This document shows, in pieces, positions 9,912 to 23,500 of a DNA stretch of 64,000 bases. Each line of letters starts with the position of its first letter. Within the stretch, counting starts at the first letter, position 1. This DNA comes from Lineus longissimus (lineage: Eukaryota; Nemertea; Pilidiophora; Heteronemertea; Lineidae): NCBI RefSeq assembly GCF_910592395.1, contig NC_088324.1, positions 13,542,953-13,606,952 of the forward strand, in the 5' to 3' direction. Position numbers and translations under genes: made by a program. Below the pieces are notes generated by a model, which did not search any database, was not told where the DNA came from, and worked only from the letters and a program-made list of their open reading frames with translations.

Positions 9912-11742
9912 TCAGGCTATTGTAGATACATGTATCTTCATACTGCCCTCCTCAGATAAACCTTCGGAATTTCTTTTTAGCTGTCTTCTGCGCCCGCAGC
10001 ACAAAATCTCCAAAACATCCTGCCGAAACTTCCGACCCCCAGCGATGCAGTACAAGTAAAAATTGATGGCATAATTCATATACCAGCCGATACACCCATA
10101 CCAGTACCCAACATTGAATTGGATGAACCATTCTGGGTCCTGGTAATTGAAGGACCCCGTGTTTTCCAAAAGGTAGATCCTCACGGGCACTGAGCAAACG
10201 AGATAGGCAATGCAGACGAGGAGCAACATCCTGGTCAAATGAGCCTCTGCCTTGGCTTTCCGTAGTGCCTGCATCTTGTCTTTTTGATCATAAGTCATCT
10301 GCCGCTGGAACTTTGAAGCGCTCCGGACATTCCAGATGATGAGGCAATTAAAAATGATGAGAACGAAAAACGGAACAACAGTCCCAGCGATCAGCTCCCA
10401 CCAGGAGACTATTTTCTCCACGACTGGTGCAGCAGGGAAGTCCTCCACAAAGCGCTCCAACCCGAAGACAGGGTCTCTCTTCACTTGATATGTGAACAGA
10501 ATGTTAGCGTTGACAGTCCCAATGACCAGAGTCAGACCAAACACAACTTTTCTGGCCCTGGAAAACATAAGATTAGATTTTTTAAAGGAGCATGTAATTC
10601 AGTTATGTTTGCTGGCGTATAGGCGCTGGAGATAGGGTCATACCACTTTTGAAAAGAGGAAAAGAAAAGAAGCGTGAATCACACATATTTCAACTTTTTC
10701 GCGAGACAAGATTATCCGGTTTACTTTTGTGTGAAAAAAGCTAGCGAAGAGTCAGCGTGATATGACCATCGTATACAAGTAAAGGAATTCAATTTGACAG
10801 AACCAGTTCGTTTTCCCTTTACTCTTACTATGTATTTGATATAGAATAACTCACTTACCTTTTGACGGTGCAGAACGTAAAAGCCTTCAGAGGGAACCGA
10901 ATGGCAATGAATCTATCAATGGTCATTCCCGCGAGGATCCAGCCGGAAAGCTGGCCGAGAAACTCAACCAGATAGTACGTCACCCTGTAGTAAAAGAGAG
11001 ATGTCAGCGAAGTTGCTCCAATAATGTTCCTTTTGATTTTGTCATAATTCATAATTCATATTTCAAATATCGTACAATATTGCTCGTGTCAGTGGGTGAC
11101 CAAATGCCATTTTGTTTCCACTTGTAAAAGATGTGAAATGGTATAAAAAACAATAGGCAAAGAAGCAATAGGTAAAAAGCAATAGGTTAAGGAGGAATAG
11201 GTAGAAGCAATGGGTAAAGAAACAACAGGTAAAGAAGCAATGGGTAAAGAAACAATAGGTAAAGAAGCGAAGCAATAGGTAAAGAAACAATAGGCAAAGA
11301 AGCAATAGGCAAAGAAGCAATGGGTAAGAAGCGAAGCAATAGGTAAAGAAGCAATGTGTAAGAAGTGAAGCAACACTTACCTATGCACCATAACTCTGTT
11401 TATAACTCCTTCGCCGACATTCCACTCAATGAAGACGATATATGCCAACAAGTCTAATAGAACCCCGGAGTCGACCACAGCAAGACTGGCCATGAAAATA
11501 CAAGTAGAGATTTTCCTGTTGGACGGTTTAATTGCTACCAAGAATGACAAGGTATTCCCTGCTACTCCTAAGATAATCATTGTCGGGAAGACGTATGACT
11601 TCAAGGTAATGAGGACGTTTACGTAGAAATCTAAGTTGGAGAAATCCGTAGTTTGATTTGATGCGCCGCTCTTGTTGAGCGTTGCGTTGAGTAGGTCTAT
11701 GAGGGGATCTTCCGTAGCGTTTTCTTGGCCCGGATTCTCCAT
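9912..11742 (-). CDS. Rhodopsin-class (class A) peptide-type GPCR, divergent
   Basis: Three exons join in phase: 11381-11742 (ATG), 10859-10984 and 9912-10557, giving 377 residues. The open frame runs upstream of 11742 without another ATG. The N-terminus has N-glycosylation sites (NAT, NKS, NQT). TM1 has GN (GVAGNTLSF), TM2 LAVVD, TM3 ends in DRF (GMTIDRFIAIRFPLKA), TM5 has a conserved Pro (TVVPFFVLIIF), TM6 CSVP, and TM7 NFYLY in place of NPxxY. A CC pair (EILCCGRRR) may be palmitoylated. It resembles the expanded invertebrate peptide/FMRFamide-receptor-like families; the ligand is unknown. Oddities: position 3.25 is His and the second extracellular loop has no Cys, so the usual TM3-ECL2 disulfide is missing; the TM4 Trp is also absent. 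The first intron carries a simple repeat. Confidence 0.85.
11143..11371. repeat. Degenerate AAGAAGCAATAGGTA tandem repeat in GPCR intron 1
   Basis: Irregular units of roughly 15 bases (AAAGAAGCAATAGGTAAAGA, AAGAAACAATAGGC) fill most of the GPCR's first intron up to the splice donor at 11380. Reverse-strand open frames rich in Leu, Tyr, Cys and Phe here come from the repeat. Confidence 0.8.
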
Positions 11743-14522
11743 GATGCGAAGGCCAAGGGCCGACGTAAGGGACACAACCTTTTGGTAGTTATAACTAAAA
11801 AACAGTCGCTCCACCCCGAAATTTAATACATTACTGGACTAGAGTAGTTCACTCTCCTGGAGGAGGTGTGATAATCCTTGATATGTTTGCAGCGATTAGG
11901 TGTAATTTACCTTCTCCCTGAAGGCGGGTCAGCTGGATATCTTCTCTGTGAGGTCATGGTTGAGTTAAAACCATTGTGTGTAAGTGTTGGATTTTGAACG
12001 GACAGCACTCACATCAGGGATACAAGACCACACCGGGTTCCGACGCACCTCGTCGTTGAGTCCTGGAAAATACAAAAAAGTTTAAACAGGTGAAAACGAC
12101 TGAGCCCATTCTTTTGTGACATATGATCGATGACTCCGGATGACTGGAGTCCCTTGATACACCACCACACGGTGATCTTCAGAGCAAGCAATGCCAAGAA
12201 AGGAATTATCTTAGTGTGAGGAACGGTCGAAGTGTGAATGGTTTGAATGGGAGCATCGTCTGAGAACTGTGAAAACAACAGTGTGAATGGAATTATGGTC
12301 GGATAACTGTGAAGAGAGTATAGTGTGAACGAGGTCACAGTCCGAAAGTTACAAGGTAAAGTGTGAAAGAGGTCTTAAGCAATAAACTTAGGTTCGGGTC
12401 GCCAAATAAACGGAGACATCATTCTAGGCTGCGTTGGCTGAGGTCAACATTTCGGATGTGGTTAGACATAGGCTGCGTCGTAATAACGACAACAACGACA
12501 ATAAGGCAATGCCATGCCAACCAATATCTGTGGCTGGTATTTGCAATCAGCATAAATCAAGCTCAGGCTTCGTCAACTGACGGGAAGTCACGAGTGTCGT
12601 GACAACTGAGTGATCGGATATGAGCTCCATTCCATTGTTTTTTACCTCGTTAGCTCGCAGCTCATTTTATTACAAATATCCTCATGAAATTAACACATTA
12701 CAGATTTTGGTGTCAATATCAAAACAATTGAATTTGGTTTGATTACCTACCTCAAATCCTTAAAGTCGCCTCTTCGCCATCCTGACACCAAAAACACAAA
12801 CGATCATACGACTTCGGGCAGCTCAGGCACGGACGGACGTGCAAACTCGTTCCCCTCGTTGCCTTGTTTGGCGTGAGCGTACTGTCCCGAGATTATGTAC
12901 TTTTAAAACGCTCGCTGCGTCCTTAAAAAGGATTCAATCGATGGCCCTTGGAAACAAGATATTTCTTTCCATCCTTTCCTTTGCCAATGAGGTTTCTGGT
13001 GGGTGTAATCAGTGGCTGTGGTCGTCACGAAATCTTCCTTCGTGAGAATTATTTTCCTGAGAGCAGGCAGTACATGTATGCAATTACGATGACGAAATTA
13101 AATGACTTCTGTAGCCCGTATTGGTTTCGTGTATCACTCTTAAGGTAGGTTAAAGTATGCAACGTAAGGGCACTGACAATTAGCTTCTTGATAACCAGAT
13201 ACCCATATTGTACGGATTATCTTTCATAAACGGATAGCTAAAGGCTCATTACGACGGAGGACCAGGGAACTCTTAACAAGAATATCCAATTTCGCGTCTG
13301 TGAATCACAAGTATTGTCATCGAGGAGGAAACTGAACCGCAATTGCGTGCAGGGGGAAGCGGCAAAGACGTCGAATGACGGAGAGCACAGTCCTCAAATT
13401 AGTGGCGTGTGCCCTAGAATTATCGTAACCCGTATCAGTAAAGCTCACCCCGCTCAATATTTATAGGGCCATGATGACATCCCTGTACCATTAGTCCGAT
13501 GTAAAGATATCCAATTAATGTTCTTCGTGACGTCATTCACTGTGGAGGTAGCCCGCAGAAACGGCATATAGTCATTACTGATAACGAGTAGATGGCAATC
13601 CACATGGCGTGACCGACAATGATGCCATAACGGCAAATTAGGAAAGAGGTTTCGTAGACACGCGCCGATCTTGTGACGGTGTACATTTTGTAAAGTGTGT
13701 TAAATAAGATAACATGGAACATTGGTGCGTTTTATTTCTTTCATGATACAAGTTTTGATGAAATAATAACACTTCAGTTTTTCGAAAATGCCTTTACGGG
13801 GCTCTCGATTTGATTCGAAACACATTTGTATACTAGAAGATGACCAAATGAGAAAAGTCTCATGTGAAAATGATAATGTGATAAATCAAATATGTATAAT
13901 TTTGGCTGTTACACGGGATACTTGACATCCCAAAGCGTTTTCAGCTCTTTACCGCTTATTCAAAGAGTGTTTATTTTGGCTGTTACAAGGGGTTTTCATA
14001 TAGAATTTGAGGGACCTGCCTCTTCTTGAATAATGTCAAATCAAAATTTAATGACTGGAAAAGATGCCCTCTCTTATCGTGCGCGAAAGTCCTTGAGGTT
14101 CCCGCCAACACTTTATGACATTGTCATGGACAACAGCGTGAGCCGTGAAACTTCAACTTATAAGTCAACGATTTCACACACATGATAGCATATGTCCAAG
14201 ACGCTTCCTTTGTCAAGCCGATGTGAGAAGAATCCTGCATTTCAGCTTTGACCAATGCGTTGTATGGAATCTTAGAATCTAAGATGGAATAACTCGTCGA
14301 CAACGCCCAAACAAACAGCGGCGTTCGCAGCGAAACGTTCGTCAAATTCGTTGCGATCGCCCGTTCTCAATTTAATCACATTTCTCAATAATTATATTGT
14401 GTTCTAGTCGGTGACTATTTTTGATATGCTAACACACTCATACGTCTATTTAGTTCGAAAGCTGTTTATATGGTTAAACTAGTTAATTTACATGAATATG
14501 GTTAAACCAGTTAATTTCTTTT
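11743..14522. other. GPCR 5' flank and intergenic DNA
   Basis: This should hold the receptor's promoter and any 5' UTR exon, then the 3' flank of the factor B-like gene. I see no convincing coding exon: the open frames are short, mostly lack ATG starts, and have no domain resemblance. A possible poly(A) signal for the factor B-like gene, ATTAAA on the minus strand, is at 14371-14376. Confidence 0.4.
14371..14376 (-). terminator. Possible poly(A) signal of the factor B-like gene
   Basis: ATTAAA on the minus strand lies about 150 bases past the stop at 14523. The motif is short and common, so support is modest. Confidence 0.3.
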
Positions 14523-17500
14523 TTAATTCATGATTGAATTTATCCATGGCATAAAAGGCTCCAGACGGGCGAATCTGCCCGAGTTTCCTTTAGTTGCCGT
14601 GCATCCATCAGTCTGCCAGGCAACTCCTGCAACACATGAAAAAACACATTTCAGAATGTTGTATTATCAAAATAACAGTGTAGCTAGCGGGGGGCAGTAG
14701 ATCCCAGACGTCATGAAACTACGCCATCGCCATCTTCAGGGCAAGGAAGGAACTGAAAGGACCTTTTCTAGTTCCTACCTTGCCCTGAAGATGGCAATGG
14801 CGTAGTTCAGAACTTTAAATATCAGTCAGTACTGATTGGTAGTGCTGTTGAAACATTCGGTGTAAAAGGGAATAATAGGAGACATAGACCTGACATTTTA
14901 AAAAGGAAACCTTGGTATAATGAAGAGTGCAGATTACAGAAAAGTGCTTTTAATCGTGCCCGGAAGCGTTTTAGAAATGTTAAGTCGCATGCAAATAGGA
15001 CCCAAATGAAAAACGAGAGAAAACAGTACAAGAAGTTACTAAAGACCAGTTTACATAGGTATAATCTGAGTAGAATAGAGGATCTGAAACAGTTGAAAGA
15101 CCACGAGTCTCACAAATTTTGGAAGATGTTGAATGTTAGGGGAAATGAACAAGATAGAATACCTGATAATATGCTCGACACTTTACAAAATCATTTTAAA
15201 GAATTAAATGCTGGGAATGTGGCCGACGAAAGTTTCGAGATGACTACTGAGCAGATAAACAGGGGAGATGAAGTGTTGAATAGGCAGATAGAGAGGGGGG
15301 AAATTTTGACCCAAATAAGAAAATTGAAGCGGAGAAAGGCCAGTGGAGTTGACGGTATTACAAACGAACTTATCATTAACACCGGGGAGTATTTAATAGA
15401 TTTTTATTATAATTTGTTTAACAGAATTTTGGACAGTGGATGCATACCGACAAATTGGATTAATGGCATTATAAAACCAATCTATAAGAAAAAGGGTGAT
15501 AGAACAAAGGGTGAGAATTACAGAGGTATTACTTTATTAAGCTGTTTAGGTAAATTGTTCACAGCTATTTTAAATAGCAGGTTAGACGAGTATGTGAATT
15601 TACACGAGGTATTAGGTGAAGAACAAACAGGTTTCAGATCAGGTTACTCTACCATGGACAATGTTTTTGTTCTGAAGTGTTTGATTGATTTGTATTTGAG
15701 TAAGGGCAAACGCTTATATGTGGTATTTATTGATTTCAAACAAGCTTTCGATAAAATATGGAGGTTAGGACTTTGGCGTAAACTTATTGGAAATGGTATA
15801 AACGGTAAAATATTGAATGTCATGGTAAATATGTATGATAAAGCGAAATCGTGTGTTCAGATTAACAATAATAGATCAGATTATTTTCCGTGTTCCATAG
15901 GGGTTAGGCAGGGCGAAAATATGTCGCCACTCTTATTTGCGTTATATCTAAACGATTTTGAAATTTTTTTGAACGACCATGGTTTTAATGGTCCTTCTGA
16001 TTTACATATCAATAGCCGATGTGAGTTTTTAGACAACTTGGAGATTTTTTTGAAGCTGGCAATATTATTGTATGCGGACGATATGATTCTTATGGCAGAT
16101 GATCCTAACGAGTTACAAAACGCCCTGAACTTATTGCACGATTACTGTGAGGAGTGGCATCTGATCGTAAATATTAAGAAAACCAAGGCAATGATTTTTT
16201 CTCGGGGAAAGCTTAGAGTAAATATACCGGAATTTAGATATAATGGGGGTAGGGTCGAGTTGGTAGACCATTTCACATACTTAGGCGTAACATTCTCATA
16301 TAATGGAAATTTTGCGAGGGCAATAAAAGATAGATATAATAAAGGTATGAAAGCCATGTTTGGTGTACTGAGAGCGTGTAGAAGACTTTCTCTTACGGTC
16401 GAATTGAGTCTAGACATATTTGACAAAGTAGTCACACCAGTTTTGCTATACGGTAGTGAGGTGTGGGGTAACCAAAACACCGAGTTGCTGGACCGTGTAC
16501 AAGTTAAATTTTGCAAATATTTGCTACGATTACCGTTAAGAACTCCTACAGTAATGGTAATGGGAGAACTTGGGCGACACTCTTTGAAGATTCACATAGC
16601 CGTGCGAATGTTATCTTTTTGGAACAGACTCAGAATTGGAAAAACAGATAAATGGGCTTATATCTTTTATAACATAACTAGGGAGCATTTAGACAAGGGT
16701 TATTTAAACCAAGGCTGGTGTAAAAGTGTGAAAACTGTTCTAGACGGCTGTGGCCTCACTCAAATTTGGTATACTCCCGAGGTTTTGTCCCTACGAGAAC
16801 TGAAAATTGTAGTTGAACAGATAATGAGAGACCAGTGTGAACAACTATGGAGAAACGAGGTAAATAACGATTTCAGATGTATAATTTATAGAATGTTTAA
16901 ACAAAACCTGAATATGGAGCCCTATGTTAAAAAATTACCATTATATCAAACGGTCAGTATTTGTAAATTTCGTACTGGATCTATAAAATTCCCAGAAACA
17001 GTAACCAGAATGTATAGAAATGAAACTGCAGAAAATATTTGTGGTCTTTGTGACCAGGTTTGTGTAAGAGACGAACTTCATTATTTTATTACGTGTCCGT
17101 ATTTCCGTCACATGCGAGTAAAGTTGTTTCCAAACTTAAAAGAATTACCTCAGGTTTTTTATCATGAATTTTTCCATCGCATTATGACTAAATGTTCCCG
17201 GGTAAACTTAGACAATATTCATAGTTTTTGTAAAGAATTCATCAGCTTGGTCCACCATATGTAAATGTTAAATCATGTAACCTCTTATACCCGAAAGGGT
17301 TTTTTGGAGAGAAATAAATTATGTTATGTTATGTTATGTTATGTTAAATGACTTCATGAAAGAACTACGCCATCGCCATCTTCAGGGGAAGGAAGGAACT
17401 GAAAGGACCTTTTCTAGTTCTTACCTTGCCCTGAAGATGGCGATGGCGTAGTTCTTTCATGAAGTCCATGAGACTCCGATTTCCAGCTCGAAGGGGAGGG

Positions 17501-20500
17501 GGATTTGGGCCACGTAGGTCTACGTGGTTCGGCGCTGAAGGTGTTAAGCGTGAATAGGACGAAGCATTCTGCACTCATGCGTTTTGATTCTCGGAAGTTT
17601 TGAAAATAACCATGAGAGTCTTTTATTGTAAGTTCACTTGACGGAATGAGTTCTTTGAACTTACCAATCTGAATCCAGTGGACCTCTCTTGTCATCTTGT
17701 CCATCCTAGATTTGATCATGAGTGGGCTACCGATGTCTTTGGAACAGGTGCCGTTTAGGACCGTGTTCAAACCTGAAGACAAAACAATATGTGTCGGAAG
17801 AAAGATTTGTGGCAAACTCGGATACATATACTTTTACAGTCGGTTTTACGATTGGAACAGTGCAAGAGTGTGAGCTTTATCGTAGTCAGCGACAAAGCCT
17901 ATGTTTCAGACTGAGACGAGTGGAACAGTAGCAGTTTACATAAATAAAGATGTGCAGACATTCATTTTGGGAGTCCAATTTATGACAAAAAGATTAAAAG
18001 CCGAGAGGGAGTTACTAACCAGCGCAGTAACCGACAACACGAGAGCGCGCTCTGCACTTCCTGTCCTCAACGATGGGAACAGCTGCCTGTATCAATTTCG
18101 GTTTCTCTTCAGTTCGGTCCCAACCAATTGTCACGGCGTAGTCACCAAATTTATCGTCTGAAATCGGAAAAAGCTAATATATTAAGAATTTGATCATGCA
18201 GCGGCAAATGCAATCCCTTCTCATAGGTGATGAATGAACTAGTGAATAGCCACAAAACTATAGCAAATATCATGTAATGTGGCCGTATAGTCGAGAGCGC
18301 GCAGAGATAGGGATCAAGTGCCAAACTGCATTGTATGATAATTCGGATCAACAAAATATTCTGTGGGATATGGCTACGACTGCCTTCGACTGCTTCAGTT
18401 CGTCCTTCTGGTCGACGAAAGATTATGATATAATGGGCGAACAAACTACAATGATCTTACTGCATGCTTCGTTCTTAGCATCTTGTAACAAATAAAAGAA
18501 AATCCAGCTGGTTCACCGTCAGATAGAAGAGCGATCGTTATACCAGACCAGAACCTGCTGCATGCTCATACTTAACTTCCAGCGGTATTGCCTCCGCCGC
18601 CTCCGCGTGTTGTCTGGAACCTGAGCAATGTCTATGCATTGAGGGTCAAGATACTGCATGCTGGGCGTGAAGATGGTTGAGGCAGCGTGAGACGATTTGA
18701 ATCTTAAAATGTACATACCTAATTCGCTCGGCCTGTGGTTCGGGAGACAGATGGGTCTCACATATGGTCCGAATTTGAGTGGCCGCAGAAGTCTGAGAAG
18801 TGCTATGTCACCTGGCATATTGCCATAACGGAACGTCTCCCTTACCATCTCGCCGTCGAATGTGTTGGGGGAAGACGCTGAAAAGGGTAAACGAAATCTT
18901 TTTAATGAAGGAGGATATCCGTGGTACTGCAACGTGAGAAACACAAAAAAATGACAATGCAATGTGAAACTGCTGATGATGTTCAATAGAAGAAGGCCAA
19001 AAGGGAAAAGACGTTCGTTTGCCCCCAAAAAACACTCAATTAAAAGATTCTGGTTTGACGTGGAGAATGGGGTGAAATAGGTCTAAATAAATGTAACGGT
19101 TAGGATACATGACTGTATTGCGTAAAGAAAGCCAAGACATTTCGTCAAACGCCAAATATGTCCATGCATGTGTCTTACCAGATGTAACCACGAAATTGGT
19201 ATCATTACGATCATCTATACACTTCGCGGTAGTCAGCACCCACTGCTCAGAAATCAGGGTTCCCGTACACGCGAACACAGCCTGAAAAAGTTTGGAAATT
19301 GACTTAGAAAACGGTGTCCAAAAGATATTTGTTCACCTTCTACGGTACTCCCCAGTAGCGTGCAGGTCGTCTTTTAGGCGAAATGGCGCGGATTGGTTGC
19401 AACCTGTGGTACCCAACTTTTGAAGGTAGTACATACCTTGTTTATGCTGTTATCCGCCGACAGTCTGATCTTGCTGATTGCCATGACCCAGGGCCAAGTG
19501 GTGGAGTTGGCAGCATCACCTCCGACTTGGTACGACTTGGTGTAATGGATGTCCCCGGCGACTCCGCAGGTTGGGAACCGAGGGAAAAGGGTCCCGGCTG
19601 AAGAAGAACAAATATTTTTACAAACTGCATTATCACTTTTGACAATACAGCAACTTTCGGTTGCTTTTTGACCCGACGAAGGTCATGTTGAAGATTTGGA
19701 CCAATGTCCCTGTTGGCACAGATCTGAAAGGCTTATTAAGTGGGCCTATCATTTAAGGAGAGGGTAAGATTGTTGCTTGCGACGAAACCTACAACTTGTT
19801 TGCAAGATATAGACCTACATGTACATGTATTTGCCTCGTCCCTTCTCTCTCCTGCCAGGAAGAAAGAATGACGAAAGGCTGCCTTTGGGGTCTATTTGGC
19901 AAGTTGAGAAAGGGAAAGCTCTCGTGTTCACTGTTTGCAATGGTATGAACCACAATACTGTCAGAGAACGGTGTTTGAAGAGCACCGATTTGGCCTTCAC
20001 GAACCTGTTGAATAACTCTTGTAATTCGCGACCATGTACTCCAGATCGAGTTTATCCTTGATTCTCAACACATGAGGATAATGCCTCGGGAAGTCAGCCT
20101 CAGAGGACACCCCCTCCAGTATAGACCTGGTCTTTTTGTTCATCATGGTCCCTATTTTGATGGTAAAGATCTCCACGCCAAGGTATTTCAGCTTCTTGGC
20201 GCTTGATGTTGGGTTACCGCCAAGAGTTACATCTCCTGCATGACAAAAATAATAGGAAAGATGTGCTCATTTGTGTCAAGGTTAGCCAAACCTCGCCAAT
20301 CATCGCCGCAAACGACATATTTTTGAGTAATCGAACTGACACAACAGCATTCATGAGAGGACAAATTCATTCTCACCCAGGAGAATCAGTTTCCATCCAG
20401 ATCGCCGAGATTCCTATCAGTCCTTCCAACTTCGCCAGGCGCAACGCATACCTACCATCACTGAACAGGAAGATGACCTTGGGGGCATCCTCTCCTCGTC

Positions 20501-23500
20501 GTGCATGCGAGCTCAAAGGGATCATGACCTTGCGGGCGAACTCAAGGGCACCAGTGATGTTAGTGTCGCGATCTAGATAGAAAGAGAAAGGTACATTTCA
20601 TCCAACCCCATGCGAAAACATCTCGTAAACACCTCTTACTCCCAAAGTTTTTTTACCACCTCGTACTTATAGTTTAACAAGGGGGTTGTCTAAGTCTTTT
20701 GGGGTCAAGATGCCGCGAAGATTGTTCGTGGCGGTGTCGTCCTTGACATCCTTTTCTTAGCTTGTTATCAACCCTCGTCGGAGCCTTCTTTTGCAACTGG
20801 CAATAACCGCGCCTCGGATAAACCTCAGTGGCAACGGTACCGCCACTGCGGAACATACTGAACTATAATTCCAGTGGTATTGCCTCCGTAGCCTCCGCCG
20901 TCTTGACTTGCATTGTCTGGAAGCTGAGCAATGTCAATACATTGAGGGTCAAGATGCTGCGGAAAGTCGATAACCAGAACCATTCATTGTGTGTCTGTGG
21001 CATACCAATGCGTTTCAGATCTTCTAACCGTCGGTGGAGCGATGGCTTTCCTCTGCCAGTGTCCGCATGGACTCCGCCGCTCCGTGTGAATTCCTCCTCC
21101 GGCTTGGTAGAGAAAGAGGCAAGGCCGATAGCCGTATTGGTGTTGGTCAGTGTAAGCTAAACAGGAAAGGAAAAATACACGCCTTTACAAAATCAGTATC
21201 TTCCTAAATGTATCTACTTTTGCAACTTCATTCTGGCAGGTTGAGGATATTGGCCGGGATGGGTTATTATCATTGACACGGTGGAATGATAATCAGACAG
21301 ACGAAATTTTTTAACATGTCTCGTGGTCAATCGTCATAACGCCACTGCTTTTGGAGTGAAACAGTTTTAGTTTGCTGGGTAGTCCTTATAAAATCTTGTT
21401 AAAAGGGAATGAAAAATAAATCAATTTTATGCATTTATCTATTTAGGTATTCGTTTATCATGATCGATGAAATGATCTTGCCTGTTCCAGAAATCAAGCA
21501 ATCTTATTGTTAGCACGGTGGAGAGTATCCCATACAATCCTGGAAGAGCACTGAAAAATACATTTTGTGGAAGTTCGGATGTTTTGAATGGCCATTGATT
21601 GAAATGGCACCCACCTCGTCAATCACATTGTACACGAATTCCTTCGCCAAGGCGAAGTGGTCTGGTGGGACACTGTGAGAAGAGTCGATCAGGAAAAAAA
21701 GATCGTATCGACGGTCAAACATTCCATTGATGACGTCCCCGTTTACCACGGAGGAGAATCTGTCAACAATGGAGAAAAACGTCTCGGCCAAAGTGTCTCG
21801 GTGATCGAAGGCGTGCAGCGCTGGAAATGATGATTTTGAGGTAAAGTTAACTCACTATCATGAAGTATAGCCCCCACCCAAACTGGCAGGCCATGTTTCA
21901 ATCTTCTAATCAGAAGTGCCAAGTTCTGCACCACCGCTGCAGTCATTGAAATCAGCCAATCACAAGATCATATTTTGAGATAGTTTCGAACAGGATAAAT
22001 AAAATCAATTACCTTCACACTCTGGTTCCGAGGACGGTGACCATCCAAGGGGGCCACATATTCTTTCTGACGGCCCTTTCAGGAATTCTGGCCTGAAGCA
22101 TCGGTGCGTAACTTTCGCTCCGTTCAGAGTGGAGTCTCCTCTTGCGTTTGATCCAGGAGGGACCACAGGATTATCACAGACTGTCAGAAAAGAAAAGCAT
22201 GGACGATAGGAGAATAAATACAAGGAAATTATGATAAATTTTTCAGGGGTACACCATTCAATTCACTGATTAGTTTAGAGGCAATATACTATGTAGCTAC
22301 GACTTCTTGACACTAGAATACTATATAGAATTACATCAGATAAACACTAGAAATTTGTCCTATGGTTTGAAATTTGAAATGTCTAGGATTGTCGACCCAA
22401 ATTCACTGATCGCCCTTTGGTCGACCTCTTCCTGCGTCGTCATCGAACCATGTCGCCAGAGGGCTTGTTTCATCGGTTTACCTCCGATCTGTCTCTCCTT
22501 CTTGCAGATGGGCGTGCCCTCGGACCATTTCCCGTTTGCTTGACATGTCTGATTGGGTGCCCCGTAGCGTTCATAGCCTCTGTTACAGTAGTAATGGATT
22601 GTAGAGCCTACATCACGGTTCCTGTTCGTGATCCAGCCGTTTCGCGGGCCCTCGGGACCAGGACACCGCACCGCTGAAATGAATAAGGTTAATAGAAAAA
22701 CTTCCTGAAAATCGCTTTGGGCAGACTTCCGTCCACATTGGAGGGGCCGAATTCTGTCTGGATCACTGTCGCAGCAGATTTATTCACATTAGAAGTGAGC
22801 CGGAGGATGTTGAGATGATTCAAACTTCTTTCAGCCAATCTTTCCTGGGGTGTATGAGCGGATGCACGTGGATGCGGTTAAACTCGGATTTGCCGTGGTT
22901 GCCGTCCGGTGATCAGACGCGTAATCAGTAGTTACTGCTGGCTTCTTTTCCAACCACACTGACATGAAGCCACCTATAGCGTCTCCGATTTGGTTGATAT
23001 ATGCATGCATGTGAATATACCTATCGCTTACTTATACACGATGGTGGACTCAACCCATAGCTCCACCCGTTCCACATCATGTCACATGTCTGTGACGAGT
23101 AGCCAACCAGGACTGTGCCTTCTCCGCAGACGTATGTGATGCTTTCGTTCGCTTTGAAGGTGGTCTGCCCATATGGCCGTATTGCGCCGCGGGCAGGTAT
23201 GTTTGGGCGGGGACACGTGAAGGCTGCAAAAAGACAGTATTCGCTTGGTGAGTCTCAGCGACATTCACACTCTATATCCATCACGTATACGTAACAGTGG
23301 AATATGTCTGAGCTCCCTAATAGTATACTGACTGAAGTTAAAACTCAGCCAGCTGAGGGCCACACTCTGATGACGCCAGAGCCATAACTCCGTGTGTACG
23401 TGAATCCCGAGTAGCGAACACCGGGGACAATATGTGGCGATATGGCACGAAGTCACGCCAAGTCCTCCTCCTCTGAAAGCTGAGCATTCCCTCTGCGTCT

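Larger units (their letters stand above)
14713..17547. mobile_element. TTAA foldback MITE split in two by a LINE
   Basis: The left part (about 14713-14820) keeps one internal hairpin but has lost its outer inverted repeat. The right part (17344-17543) has the second hairpin and an intact outer end (GGCGCTGAAGGTG) followed by TTAA at 17544-17547. Together they match the two-hairpin copy at 2745-3145, with the LINE exactly in the spacer between the hairpins. Confidence 0.75.

Noticed and set aside
11063-11376. Cys/Leu/Phe-rich minus-strand frames resembling membrane helices
   Set aside because: Low-complexity intronic repeat between two in-phase GPCR exons.
17665-19281. Factor B-like gene being a pseudogene because catalytic residues are changed
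   Set aside because: No stop or frameshift in 15 exons, conserved splice sites and an intact MIDAS favour a maintained non-catalytic protein, though expression is unproven.
22307-22677. Plus-strand frames opposite the CCP exons
   Set aside because: Shadows of the minus-strand factor B-like exons, which have domain and splice support.
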